The position numbers and the translations under genes are program-made. This document shows positions 18,549-27,293 of a DNA stretch of 64,000 nucleotides, piece by piece (the first letter of the stretch is position 1; the number at the start of each line of letters is the position of its first letter). Origin of the DNA: an uncultured Clostridia bacterium (GTDB taxonomy: Bacteria > Bacillota > Clostridia > TANB77 > CAG-508); contig CANPVP010000001.1 of NCBI GenBank assembly GCA_947581825.1, positions 39,606 through 103,605 of the forward strand, written 5' to 3'. The notes beneath the pieces are model-generated. The model did not search any database, was not told where the DNA came from, and saw only the letters and a list, made by a program, of their open reading frames with translations.

Positions 18549-19326
18549 TTAGGTACTATTATTTGTGTATTTATTGATAATTGATTTTTTATAATAGGGG
18601 ATAAAGCTATCAGTTTCAAATGTTTTACATATTTTGTATAGATTTATAAGTTCATCTATTTTCACCTTAGAAAGTATATTTTGAAAGTTATCTATATGTA
18701 ACTCATAAAGCACATAGGTAATTTCTTTTATAACTTGTAAGTTTTCTATATTAAATGAGCTAATCATATCTTTTGTATAATTAAAATCTATTTTTTCTAA
18801 AAAAGAGTAAAAATCCTTAGAAATTGAATCGCTTTTATTTATTATTAAATTAAATAAATTATCAATCATCTTATTATCTATATCTATCTCTTTCTCTCCG
18901 TAACAGATTTGTTACTAGAGTGTTACCATCTGTTACTTGGCAGTTACTTTGTAACTCTTTGTACTTCTTTCTATGTTTTCTAACTCTTGCAGCACTAGAA
19001 CCTTCAGAACCTATTAAATCTTGCATCTCGGAAAGCATAAAAGTCTCATTGTTTAAATATTCAATAGTTCTTGTTTTATCTAATGCAGATAAGAGGAGTT
19101 TTACAGTACTTACGTCTTCATCTAAAGTTAATGCAATTTCCTCAGCAATATTGTCGCATAAGTGTTCATAGACAAAAATGCCTTCACTTTTCAATAGTTT
19201 TAATTGTAATTTTAGATAGACTAATAGAATTTTGTCTCCATCAGGTAATCTCCTTAAAAATCGACTTGTTTTATTGTCGAAAAATGTATCATATAATTTT
19301 AACCAATAGTATCTTTTCTCAGACAT
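18549..19326 (-). CDS. Phage replisome-organizer-like protein, one CGG +1 recoding site
   Basis: Two adjacent ORFs join into 258 residues when the C of CGG 18900-18898 (after TTA) is skipped: TNLL then GEKEIDIDNKMIDNL. In frame 0 the first ORF ends soon after in Arg-rich nonsense. The N-terminal 110 residues (YYWLKLYDTFFDNKTSRFLR, EEIALTLDEDVSTVKLLL) match the phage replisome organizer N-terminal domain, a winged helix that brings replication proteins to an origin. The C-terminal part is helical and resembles a DnaD-like region only loosely. ATG 19326 overlaps the stop of the preceding small gene by one base. Confidence 0.8.
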
Positions 19327-19430
19327 TATTTAAATTCCTCCTCAACAGAAAAAGTGATTACTAAAATACAGGCATATAAAAAGAGGCCTAAGATAGCCCC
19401 TAAAAATAAAACTAATAAAAATTTTAACAT
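19326..19430 (-). CDS. 34-residue single-pass membrane protein (DUF3789-like)
   Basis: A short ORF starting MLKFLLVLFLGAILGLF with one membrane helix and an acidic tail ending EEEFK. The form (basic start, Gly-rich helix, tiny tail) fits the DUF3789 group found in Firmicutes mobile elements. SD GGAG is followed by TTGATAAGA, the leader seen before several genes of this element. Its TAA overlaps the next ATG (TAATG), so it is coupled to the replisome organizer. Confidence 0.6.
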   Translation of the reverse strand: MLKFLLVLFLGAILGLFLYACILVITFSVEEEFK

Positions 19431-19499
19431 TCTTATCAACTCCATTTATAAAATTTAATGTGTGTTTTTCTTTTTTTCTCCCATAATTTATGTAAAGTG

Positions 19500-19530
19500 A
19501 ATACTTATTTTTATATTTTCCTGTCAATAA
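19500..19530. other. Junction of the mobile element with dacF
   Basis: Left of about 19530 is minus-strand element sequence. From 19531 on, an open plus-strand frame encodes dacF starting in mid-protein (GDAAVALAEHTAGSIE). No start codon, signal peptide or SxxK active-site region of dacF exists in the window. The exact att core cannot be fixed without the other end. A TTGACA facing the element (minus strand, 19527-19522) lies at the junction. Confidence 0.6.
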
Positions 19531-20373
19531 AGTACAGAGGGAGATGCAGCGGTAGCATTAGCAGAGCATACAGCAGGTAGTATAGAAAATTTTGCAGAAA
19601 TGATGAATGAAAAAGCAAAAGAATTGAAATTAGAAAATACAAATTTTGTAACACCACATGGTTTAGATGAAGAAGAACATTATACAACAGCTACTGAACT
19701 AGCGAAAATAGCAGATTATGCATTAAATAATGAAAAAATATGCAATATAGTAAGAACAAAAACATATACTGTAACTATAAATGGATATGGAAAAAATATA
19801 TCAAATACAAATGAATTATTAGGATATTTAGATGGAGTATATGGCGTAAAAACAGGTTTTACAAATGGTGCTAATCGATGTTTGGTAACAGCAACAAAAA
19901 GAGGAGATATGGATATTATTTGTATAGTATTAGGAGCAGACACTAAAAAAGACAGAACAAAGGATAGCATAAAACTAATAGAATATGCTTTTAAAAATTA
20001 CAAAATGATAGATATATCAAATGAAATTAATACAGAATTAGAAAGTTGGAAAAATAAAAATGAAAATAAAATAAAAATAGAAAAAGGAATCTATAGTGGA
20101 ATAAATTTAATATTTGATGAATATAATACAAAAGAATATATAGTAAAAAAAGATGGAACAGAAAAAATAAATATAGAAACAAATGGTGAATACTATTTTG
20201 AAGCACCAATAGAAAAAAATAAAATTATAGGAAATTATAAAATAAAATTAAATGATGAAATAATAGAAGAGGGAAAAATATATATAGAAAATGCAATACC
20301 TAGAAAAGATTTTAAATATTATTTAGAAAATATAATAAGAAATTATCAGACATATATTAGCGAAGTTTTTTGA
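19531..20373 (+). pseudogene. dacF: D-alanyl-D-alanine carboxypeptidase (DacF-like), 5' truncated
   Basis: C-terminal part of a penicillin-binding protein 5-type carboxypeptidase that trims peptidoglycan stem peptides. Visible are the region after the SxN motif (DAAVALAEHTAGS, NTNFVTPHGLDEEEHYTT), the KTG box in YGVKTGFTNGANRCLV and the C-terminal beta domain. The catalytic SxxK and the signal peptide are missing because the frame enters from the mobile-element junction. An ATG at 19600 has no good SD. The piece is therefore a remnant, or it becomes whole again when the element excises. Confidence 0.85.
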
Positions 20374-20405
20374 TTCAAAAGTTTATGCAAAATTAATTAA
20401 TTGTA

Positions 20406-20434
20406 TTGACTTATTAAAAGAAATTTGCTATTAT
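20406..20434 (+). promoter_or_regulatory. Promoter of the tRNA genes
   Basis: TTGACT (20406-20411), 17-base spacer, TATTAT (20429-20434), 20 bases before tRNA-Gly. Confidence 0.75.
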
Positions 20435-20454
20435 AGTAGCACTGGAGTTTTCAT

Positions 20455-20530
20455 GCGAAAATAGCTCAGTTGATAGAGCGCCGCCTTGCCAAGGCGGAGG
20501 TCGCGGGTTTGAGCCCCGTTTTTCGCTCCA
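20455..20530 (+). tRNA. tRNA-Gly (GCC)
   Basis: A 76-base cloverleaf with encoded CCA: acceptor GCGAAAA/TTTTCGC, D-stem GCTC/GAGC, anticodon stem CCGCC/GGCGG with a normal 7-base loop TTGCCAA, T-stem GCGGG/CCCGT. Two usually fixed bases are changed together: D-loop TTGATA gives A19 instead of G19, and T-loop TTTGAGC gives U56 instead of C56. The anticodon reads GGC and GGU. Confidence 0.95.
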
Positions 20531-20547
20531 GTTTTATTTATTTAATG

Positions 20548-20606
20548 ATATACGGCGGTATAGCCAAAAATAAAATTAAATAGTAAATATGGCGGTATAG
20601 CCAAGT
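20548..20606 (+). repeat. Two copies of the tRNA-Cys 5' end upstream of the real gene
   Basis: GGCGGTATAGCCAA, the first 14 bases of tRNA-Cys, occurs at 20554-20567 and 20591-20604. The second copy also shares the AAATTAAATAGTA leader with the true gene at 20737. Between 20607 and 20720 the sequence is not tRNA-like and nothing else is identified in it. Confidence 0.75.
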
Positions 20607-20736
20607 TAAGTAAGCCGTTAACGAAAATGAGCAAAGCGAATTTGAGTGTTACGGATAACTTATGCAATCGAGCAAAGCTCGATGCAGGTAAGGGCTTGCA
20701 AAAAGCCAAGATAATATTAAATTAAATAGTATATAC

Positions 20737-20810
20737 GGCGGTATAGCCAAGTGGTAAGGCACGAGTCTGCAAAACTCTGATCCCCGGTTCAAATCCGGGT
20801 GCCGCCTCCA
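20737..20810 (+). tRNA. tRNA-Cys (GCA)
   Basis: A 74-base cloverleaf with encoded CCA: acceptor GGCGGTA/TGCCGCC, anticodon loop CTGCAAA, T-arm CCCGG TTCAAAT CCGGG. A terminator follows. Confidence 0.96.
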
Positions 20811-20818
20811 AAAAAAAC

Positions 20819-20847
20819 GAGTTGTTTAAATAGCAACTCATTTTTTT
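20819..20847 (+). terminator. Terminator after tRNA-Cys
   Basis: 6-bp stem GAGTTG/CAACTC, 9-base loop, seven Ts. Confidence 0.8.
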
Positions 20848-20919
20848 ATATGCGTAATTAATAATTTTTATATTATCTATTGCAATTTTTTGGAAAATAC
20901 AAAAATTTGTTTTGTTCGC

Positions 20920-20948
20920 TTGAAATTTATAAAAAAATGTAGTATATT
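20920..20948 (+). promoter_or_regulatory. Toxin mRNA promoter
   Basis: TTGAAA (20920-20925), 17 bases, TATATT (20943-20948). It gives an 80-base leader with a hairpin CTCAAC/GTTGAG just before the SD. Confidence 0.6.
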
Positions 20949-21035
20949 ATCGAACATAGGAAATGAGGTAAAAGCAGATGTGAGTGTTGCCTTTGATTCC
21001 TCAACTTATGTTGAGAGATTGGGGGTGGTGTTTAT

Positions 21036-21143
21036 ATGTTAGATTTTTTAATGTTCTTAATAATAGGATTTATGATTTCTATAACTATAAACGTTGCCTT
21101 ATTAAGTGTTATATACATAATACTAACAAATAAGCAACAATAA
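21036..21143 (+). CDS. Type I toxin, holin-like hydrophobic peptide (35 residues)
   Basis: A short ORF starting MLDFLMFLIIGFMISIT and ending in TNKQQ: one long membrane helix with a polar tail, the usual form of TxpA/BsrG/holin-like type I toxins of Bacillota. A very strong SD (GGGGGTGGTG) stands 6 bases before the ATG. The mRNA leader is long and structured. A perfect-consensus promoter on the other strand drives an RNA across the 3' end of this transcript. The genomic arrangement, more than sequence identity, supports the toxin call. Confidence 0.8.
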   Translation: MLDFLMFLIIGFMISITINVALLSVIYIILTNKQQ

Positions 21144-21146
21144 AAA

Positions 21147-21182
21147 TACACCACATACGCTTTCACGGAGCTTTGTGGTGTA
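21147..21182. terminator. Shared terminator of toxin mRNA and antitoxin RNA
   Basis: TACACCACA (21147-21155) pairs with TGTGGTGTA (21174-21182). T-rich tracts follow on both strands, better on the minus strand. Because both RNAs contain it, it also supplies their complementary segment. Confidence 0.75.
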
Positions 21183-21230
21183 TATCTAAATATTTTTAGG
21201 TAACACACATTATCTGTGTTCTCATTTTCT
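21147..21230 (-). ncRNA. Antisense antitoxin RNA (RatA-like)
   Basis: Predicted from a minus-strand promoter with perfect boxes (TTGACA 21265-21260, 17 bases, TATAAT 21242-21237) and the terminator hairpin at 21182-21147. The RNA would be about 85 nt and antisense to the 3' untranslated end of the toxin mRNA, the geometry of txpA/ratA-type systems. It carries no ORF with an SD. Confidence 0.75.
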
Positions 21231-21236
21231 ATCTTT

Positions 21237-21265
21237 ATTATACACAGATTTTAAGAATTTGTCAA
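21237..21265 (-). promoter_or_regulatory. Antitoxin RNA promoter
   Basis: Minus strand: TTGACA, 17-base spacer, TATAAT; both hexamers match consensus exactly. Confidence 0.85.
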
Positions 21266-21352
21266 ACTTAATTTTGATGGACATTATATAATCTCTAAGT
21301 ATTTTATTTTTTTTCTGCGTTGAAGTATAATCAAATTGTAGGAGGTAGTTAA

Positions 21353-21868
21353 ATGAAAATAATAGATGGAAATAAAGTTATATGGGAAACAAATAATTTT
21401 GTTGTACTTGCAGAAGAACATCCTTTTATCTCTAGAGAAGAAGGCGGACATATGATAATAAGAGGAAATAAAGATAAATATAGATATGATTCACGTTTAG
21501 ATTTTTCTCCAAAGGAGATTTTAGAACAGCAAAGATTATGTCAAATGATTTGTGAGGCATATAAAATAGCAATGAAAAAAAGAAATATAGAAATTGTAAG
21601 GATTAACTTCTTTGAAGCAGGCAATTGGGCATGGAAAAAAGATGAAAATGGTAATATTTCTAAGCCACACTATCATGAGCACATTTTTGGAAGAACAATT
21701 GATGCCAAAAAACAAAAATTTCCGGATGCTCCATATTTACCAGATAGAAAAAGTGGATTTTATGATGGATTTATTCCTCTTGACGATACTGATATAGAAT
21801 ATATTATAAAAGAGATGGAGATACTTAATAATAGTAAAAAATATAGTAAAGATATTTGGAATATATAG
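21353..21868 (+). CDS. HIT-like nucleotide-binding protein
   Basis: A 171-residue cytosolic protein. Near the middle HYHEHIFGRT gives an HxHxH pattern like the histidine triad of HIT hydrolases or transferases, which act on nucleotide phosphates. The upstream part (VLAEEHPFISREEGGHMII) fits the HIT strand arrangement. The motif is not a textbook HIT signature and the C-terminal PDAPYLPDRKSGFYDGF is unfamiliar, so substrate and reaction are open. SD GGAGG stands before the ATG. It is a single gene ended by a hairpin. Confidence 0.65.
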   Translation: MKIIDGNKVIWETNNFVVLAEEHPFISREEGGHMIIRGNKDKYRYDSRLDFSPKEILEQQRLCQMICEAYKIAMKKRNIEIVRINFFEAGNWAWKKDENGNISKPHYHEHIFGRTIDAKKQKFPDAPYLPDRKSGFYDGFIPLDDTDIEYIIKEMEILNNSKKYSKDIWNI

Positions 21869-21878
21869 TTTTGAGCAA

Positions 21879-21926
21879 GTAAAAAACACCATATACGCTC
21901 TGCCAAGCTTTGTGGTGTTTTTTACT
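21879..21926. terminator. Bidirectional terminator
   Basis: 14-bp stem AGTAAAAAACACCA/TGGTGTTTTTTACT between convergent genes. The hairpin resembles the one at 21147-21182 (CACCA..TACGCT...AAGCTTTGTGGTG). Confidence 0.85.
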
Positions 21927-21937
21927 TTATGAAAAGT

Positions 21938-22873
21938 CTATTTTATTGATTCATATTTTATAGCTTTAATTTGAAGAGGATAAGTATCCATTATATCACC
22001 ATCATAAGTTATCTTAACTCGTTCTCCTATTTCAAATTTTACATCAGAATCAATTTTTAATTTTTGTACCATTATTTTATCGCCAGATTTACTTATTTCT
22101 TCACTTTCATCAGGTTTTACAAAAAATAAGTTCTTTTCAACTTGCGTAATTGTTCCACAAAAAGAAAATTCTTTCTGTTCAGTAATAATATTCAAAGTTT
22201 TTATAAAATCTATTACTTCATCTGCATCAGAATCAATTAATCCACAATTTAAAACATATATATATTTATTCATTTCATAAAATGATATATCAGTCCAATT
22301 TTTATTATTATCATAATATCCAATAGTTGCTGTTTTTCCATTATCTAAAGTTATATCTTTTGATGTTCTACCTGTACCACAAACAGCAAAAGGATTATAA
22401 GAAAAAGTTATCATTGCATATTTACTTGTATCATTTTTATATATTTTTAAAGCATATTTATAAGAGTCTTTGTCTTCAGGCATTTCCTCATATTTCCAAT
22501 CATTTGGAATATCTAAATCCAATTTAACATTATCTATAGTTTTAGAATATTTTTGAGAAGAATTTTCGGTATGTGAAACTAAATTTTCTTGAGCAAGATT
22601 TGCTTTTTCAATTTCAGAATGAAAATCTTCATAATCCATAAAATAACTTCCTATTTTTATATCAGTGAAACCTGATAATGTATTAAAATCTATTACTTTA
22701 TATCCAAGACCTAGATATATTCTTGTTCCACCATCATTTACTTCATCAGTAAATATGCAAAAAACAGGAGATTTTCCTTTAGAAGCTCTTGAATAATCCA
22801 CTATAAAAAATATTAGTGATAATAATAAAATAAATAAAACAATAATTAATGTGATTTTGAAAAACTTTTTCAT
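21938..22873 (-). CDS. Membrane-anchored extracellular protein of unknown function
   Basis: A 311-residue protein: one N-terminal membrane helix (residues 5-28), then an outside part with a NDGGTRIYLGLGYKVIDF segment known from Firmicutes lipoproteins, a central beta-rich domain (VKLDLDIPNDWKYE) and a C-terminal small barrel (FCGTITQVEKNLFFVKPDE, VKITYDGDI) like DUF3221. No enzyme motif is visible. It is a single gene with SD AGGAGG. Function is unknown; a sensor or cell-wall-associated role is possible. Confidence 0.6.
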   Translation of the reverse strand: MKKFFKITLIIVLFILLLSLIFFIVDYSRASKGKSPVFCIFTDEVNDGGTRIYLGLGYKVIDFNTLSGFTDIKIGSYFMDYEDFHSEIEKANLAQENLVSHTENSSQKYSKTIDNVKLDLDIPNDWKYEEMPEDKDSYKYALKIYKNDTSKYAMITFSYNPFAVCGTGRTSKDITLDNGKTATIGYYDNNKNWTDISFYEMNKYIYVLNCGLIDSDADEVIDFIKTLNIITEQKEFSFCGTITQVEKNLFFVKPDESEEISKSGDKIMVQKLKIDSDVKFEIGERVKITYDGDIMDTYPLQIKAIKYESIK

Positions 22874-23029
22874 ATTATATACCTCCTATTTTGATTCTAT
22901 TATTTAGATGAATAATATTTTATTTTTGGTTGGTATTACGAAAAAATATTTTTAGTGTTCGCTTGTATAAAAACAAAAATCATTATATATTATAAGAAAT
23001 AAAAAATCAAAAAAATAAGGATGGAATAT

Positions 23030-24097
23030 ATGAAATTTATACATATGGCAGATATGCATTTTGATGCACCTTTTGCAGTACTAAATAAAAATGGACTAGG
23101 AGAAGCAAGAAGGCTAGAGCAAAGAGAAGTTTTTAAAAATATAATTGAATATATAAAACAAGAAAAAATAGATTGTTTATTTATATGTGGAGACTTATAT
23201 GAGCAAGAATATATAAGAAAAAGCACTATTGAATACATAAATAATCTATTTAAAAGTATAAAGAATACAAAGATATTTATAGTTCCAGGAAATCATGATC
23301 CTTTTATTCAAAATTCTTACTACAAAAAATTCAATTGGTCAGATAATGTTATAATCTTAGATTCAGAAATAAAGAAAATAGAAATAAATGATAATATAGA
23401 TATTTATGGATATGGGTTTGAAGATTTTTATTTAAGAGCAGAAAAAGTATCAAATATAAAAATAGAAAATGAAAAAAAGATTAATATATTATTAACTCAT
23501 GGAAGTGTAGATGGTGGAAGTGATGAAAATAGAGAATATAATCCAATGAGTAAAAAAGAATTAATAGAAAGTAAATTCGATTATATAGGCTTAGGGCATA
23601 TTCATAAAAGAGCAGATACCAATAAATTTGTATATCCAGGTTCAACAATATCTTTGGGCTTTGATGAATTAGGAGAACATGGAATAATAAGTGGTGAAAT
23701 AAATGAAGAAAATAAACAAATAAAAATTGAATTTATTCCAATGGATAAAAAAGAATTTATTGAATATGAAGTAGATATAAGTGAAGTTATTTCAAAAGAA
23801 GAATTAATAGAAAAAATAAATGAAATAAATATTTTAAATAATAAATATTATAAAATTATTCTTTTAGGAGAGCGAGAGTTTGAAATAAATTTAAATGAAA
23901 TTAATAAATACATTGAAAATAAAAATATTTTAAAAATAAAAGATTTTACAAAAATAAAACAAGATATTTATAAAATAGCAGAAGAAAATACCTTAAGAGG
24001 AATTTTTGTAAAAAATATGTTGAAAAAGATTGAAATAAATCCAAATGAAAAAGAAATGATTTTAAAAGCGATAGAAATAGGAATTGAATCTATGTAG
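23030..24097 (+). CDS. yhaO: SbcD-like metallophosphoesterase (YhaO)
   Basis: A 355-residue calcineurin-type phosphoesterase. Motifs in order: MADMHFDAP (DxH), CGDLYE (GD), VPGNHDP (GNHD), LLTHGSVDG (TH) and GLGHIHKR (GHxH). Together they bind two metal ions for DNA end processing. It is paired with the SMC-like ATPase gene 15 bases downstream, as in yhaO-yhaN of Bacillus and comparable to SbcD-SbcC/Mre11-Rad50. ATG 23030 is chosen because the upstream ATG 23021 is part of the SD (AAGGATG). Confidence 0.88.
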   Translation: MKFIHMADMHFDAPFAVLNKNGLGEARRLEQREVFKNIIEYIKQEKIDCLFICGDLYEQEYIRKSTIEYINNLFKSIKNTKIFIVPGNHDPFIQNSYYKKFNWSDNVIILDSEIKKIEINDNIDIYGYGFEDFYLRAEKVSNIKIENEKKINILLTHGSVDGGSDENREYNPMSKKELIESKFDYIGLGHIHKRADTNKFVYPGSTISLGFDELGEHGIISGEINEENKQIKIEFIPMDKKEFIEYEVDISEVISKEELIEKINEINILNNKYYKIILLGEREFEINLNEINKYIENKNILKIKDFTKIKQDIYKIAEENTLRGIFVKNMLKKIEINPNEKEMILKAIEIGIESM

Positions 24098-24112
24098 AAA
24101 ATAGGAGTTTAT

Positions 24113-25990
24113 ATGAAAATAACAGATATAAAAATAAATAACTTTGGTAAATTAAATAACAAAAATATAGAATTAAAAAATAATATAAATATAATTTATG
24201 GTGAAAATGAAAGTGGTAAATCAACTTTATTAAAATTTATAACAAGTATGTTATATGGAATTAATAGAAATAAAGCAGGAAATTATGCATCGGATTTTGA
24301 TAGATTTACACCATGGAATTCAGAAGATTTTTCAGGAAAAATATCTTATGAATTAGATGATGGAAAAAAATATGAAATATATAGGGATTTTACTAAAAAA
24401 AATCCTAAAATTTTTAATGAAAATATGGAAGATATAACAAAAGAATTCTCTGTAGATAAAACAAAAGGAAGCAAATTCTTTTATGATCAAACTCAAGTAG
24501 ATGAAGAATTATTTTTGTCTACAATAGTTTCAGAACAACAGGGAGTAAAATTAGAAGCAAAAGAACAAAACAGCATGATACAAAAAATTACTAATATTAT
24601 TGGAACAGGTGAAGATAATATTTCGTATCAGAATACAATAAATAAATTAAATAAAAAAATTACTAATGAAATAGGAACAAAAAATACAAAAGAAAAGCCA
24701 ATAAATATACTAGAAAAAAGAAAAAAAGATTTAGAAGAAGAAATAAAATATTTAGATGAATTTAATCAGGAAAAATATGATATAGATCAAATAAAGCAAG
24801 AAGAAATAAATTTAATAAAAGAAAAAGAAAATGAAATTGAAATAGCAAAAGAGATAAATCAAATAGAAAATAATCAAATAATAGAAAGAGAAAAAATAAA
24901 ATTAGCAAGAGAAAGTGAACAAGAAAAAAATATAGAAATAGAAAATTTAAAAGAAGAATTAAAAAAAGTAAATAAATCAGAAATAAAAAATCCAAATAAA
25001 AAAATAAAAATAATATTAGCAATTTTAATTTTATTATTAGGATTAGGATTAGCAGTTGTGATAAAACCTATTATTTATAAAATAATAGCAATATTCTGTG
25101 GAGTATTAATAAGTGGAATTATATTTTTAAATTATTATAGAATATTCAAAAAAAATAATGATGTAATAAAAGAAATACAAAATAAAAAAACAAATTATGA
25201 AAAAGAAATAGAAAAACAAGAAAAAATATTAGAAGAAAAAATAAAAGAAAATAATACTAAAGAAGATAATATAGATTTTGAATATAAAAATAAAAAAGAA
25301 AAAATAAATCTAAAATATAAAGATAAAATAGAAAATAAAAAGCTAGAAGAAATAATTAATACAAAAAATATAAATGAAAAAATAAGAGAAATAGAAAATA
25401 TTATAAATGAATCAAAATTAAATCTTCACAGAATAGAAATAGATGAAAAAAATGTTTTGCCCAAATTAGAAAGTTTATCTCAAAGAACTGAAGAATTAGA
25501 AGATGTAAATGAAGAATTAGGAAATTTAGTTTTTTTAGAAAAAGCAATAATAATGGCAAAAGAAAATATAAAAGAAGCATATTTAGAAATGAAAAATGAT
25601 GTTTCTCCTAAATTTACAAATAAATTATCAGAAACAATAAATAATATTTCAAACGGAAAATATAATAATGTAAAAATAAGTGATGAATATGGATTAATAG
25701 TAGAAAACGAAAAAGGAGATTATATACCTGTTTCTGCACTAAGTATTGGAACAATCGATCAATTATATCTATCATTAAGATTAGCAACAATAGATGATAT
25801 TTCAAAAGAAAAATTGCCAATTATATTAGATGAAACATTTGCATATTTTGATGATAAAAGATTAAAAAATATAATTAAGTTTTTAATAGAAAATTACTAT
25901 GATAGACAGATAATTATATTTACATGTACAAAAAGAGAACAAAAAGTAATGAAAGAAAATAATTATAAATTCAATGAAGTAAATATGTAA
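24113..25990 (+). CDS. yhaN: SMC/Rad50-like ATPase (YhaN), short form with membrane segment
   Basis: A 625-residue ATPase, partner of YhaO. Walker A GENESGKST (residues 34-42), a Q-loop in STIVSEQQG, long charged coiled coils, ABC signature SALSIGTIDQLYLSLR and Walker B LPIILDETFAYFDD. Between the coils, residues about 300-345 form two hydrophobic helices (IILAILILLLGLGL...IIAIFCGVLISGIIF), so the hinge is replaced by a membrane anchor. Known YhaN proteins are considerably longer; here the coiled coils are short. It is probably a membrane-associated DNA-repair or end-processing complex. Confidence 0.85.
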   Translation: MKITDIKINNFGKLNNKNIELKNNINIIYGENESGKSTLLKFITSMLYGINRNKAGNYASDFDRFTPWNSEDFSGKISYELDDGKKYEIYRDFTKKNPKIFNENMEDITKEFSVDKTKGSKFFYDQTQVDEELFLSTIVSEQQGVKLEAKEQNSMIQKITNIIGTGEDNISYQNTINKLNKKITNEIGTKNTKEKPINILEKRKKDLEEEIKYLDEFNQEKYDIDQIKQEEINLIKEKENEIEIAKEINQIENNQIIEREKIKLARESEQEKNIEIENLKEELKKVNKSEIKNPNKKIKIILAILILLLGLGLAVVIKPIIYKIIAIFCGVLISGIIFLNYYRIFKKNNDVIKEIQNKKTNYEKEIEKQEKILEEKIKENNTKEDNIDFEYKNKKEKINLKYKDKIENKKLEEIINTKNINEKIREIENIINESKLNLHRIEIDEKNVLPKLESLSQRTEELEDVNEELGNLVFLEKAIIMAKENIKEAYLEMKNDVSPKFTNKLSETINNISNGKYNNVKISDEYGLIVENEKGDYIPVSALSIGTIDQLYLSLRLATIDDISKEKLPIILDETFAYFDDKRLKNIIKFLIENYYDRQIIIFTCTKREQKVMKENNYKFNEVNM

Positions 25991-26011
25991 AGATAGCATT
26001 TCTCATAAAGC

Positions 26012-26040
26012 TTGAAATAAACTGGAAAATGTTGTATAAT
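26012..26040 (+). promoter_or_regulatory. prfA promoter
   Basis: TTGAAA (26012-26017), 17 bases, TATAAT (26035-26040). Confidence 0.8.
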
Positions 26041-26081
26041 GCTATAGTAAAATTAAGATAGATAAGGAGACTGAATTTTTT

Positions 26082-27143
26082 ATGTTTCAAAAACTAGAAA
26101 ATGTTGAGAAAAGATATGAAGAGTTGACTGCTAAGATTAGTGATCCAGAAATAATAAGTAATCAAAGTGAATGGCAGAAATTTATGAAGGAGCATGCAGA
26201 AATAAGTCCAATAGTAGAAAAGTATAGAGAATATAAAAGAACTAAGCAATCAATAGAAGAAGCAAAAGAAATGCTAGAAGACAAAGAATTAAAAGAACTT
26301 GCTATGATTGAATTGGAAGAAGGTAAAGAAAAATTACCTAAAATAGAAGAAGAACTAAAAATATTATTAATACCAAAAGATCCTAATGATGATAAAAATG
26401 TTATTTTTGAAATTAGAGCTGGAACAGGTGGAGATGAAGCGGCTTTATTTGCAGGAACATTATTTAGAATGTATACAATGTATGCAGAAAGAAAACATTG
26501 GAAATTAGAAGTATTAAATGAAAATGAAACAGGACTTGGAGGATATAAAGAAATATCATTTATGATTACTGGTAAAGGAGCTTTTAGCAGACTAAAATTT
26601 GAAAGTGGAGGACATAGAGTACAAAGAGTTCCAGATACAGAAAGCAGTGGAAGAATTCACACTTCAGCAGCCACTGTAGCAGTACTTCCAGTAGTTGAAG
26701 ATGTAGAAGTAGAGATTAATCCAGCAGATATAAAAATGGATGTATATAGAGCATCAGGTGCAGGAGGACAACATGTTAATAAAACATCATCAGCAGTTAG
26801 ATTAACACACATTCCAACAGGAATAATTGCAGAATGTCAAACAGAAAGATCACAATTACAAAATAGAGAATATGCGATGAAATTATTAAAATCAAGAATA
26901 TATGAAATGCAACAAAAAGAACAAGATGAAAAACTTGCAAAAGAGAGAAAAAGCCAAGTAGGTTCAGGTGACAGAAGTGAAAAGATAAGAACATATAACT
27001 ATCCACAAGGAAGAATAACAGATCATAGAATAGGAATGAGTATATATCAAATGGAAGATTTCTTAAATGGAAATCTAGATGAAATGATAGATGCATTAAT
27101 TACAGCAGATAGAGCATCAAAATTATCTTCAGAAGATGAATAA
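26082..27143 (+). CDS. prfA: Peptide chain release factor 1
   Basis: 353 residues, full length for RF1. It recognises UAA and UAG stop codons on the ribosome and triggers peptide release. The GGQ motif is in [11 protein letters not shown] (about residues 225-230). The codon-recognition region follows the RF1 form (residues about 180-190, containing the PxT-type loop in [16 protein letters not shown]). Own promoter and SD AAGGAG. Most genes in this window stop with UAA or UAG, in keeping with an active RF1. Confidence 0.95.
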   Translation: MFQKLENVEKRYEELTAKISDPEIISNQSEWQKFMKEHAEISPIVEKYREYKRTKQSIEEAKEMLEDKELKELAMIELEEGKEKLPKIEEELKILLIPKDPNDDKNVIFEIRAGTGGDEAALFAGTLFRMYTMYAERKHWKLEVLNENETGLGGYKEISFMITGKGAFSRLKFESGGHRVQRVPDTESSGRIHTSAATVAVLPVVEDVEVEINPADIKMDVYRASGAGGQHVNKTSSAVRLTHIPTGIIAECQTERSQLQNREYAMKLLKSRIYEMQQKEQDEKLAKERKSQVGSGDRSEKIRTYNYPQGRITDHRIGMSIYQMEDFLNGNLDEMIDALITADRASKLSSEDE

Positions 27144-27293
27144 TATAAAATAGATAAAAAATAATACCACATATTTATAAAATAATACCACTTAAGTTAA
27201 AAAATAGTACTTTTTATGTTTAGTATGATAATATTAAATTATAAAAAGCAAAACATAAAAGTAAAATTTATAAATTATTAAGGAGATGGTATT

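Noticed and set aside
19342-19527. 61-residue minus-strand ORF across the element edge
   Set aside because: It has no SD and the better-supported 34-residue gene with coupled start uses another frame.
20455-20530. This tRNA-Gly as the proven CGGN reader
   Set aside because: Its anticodon loop has 7 bases and the anticodon GCC, so four-base reading cannot be claimed from sequence.
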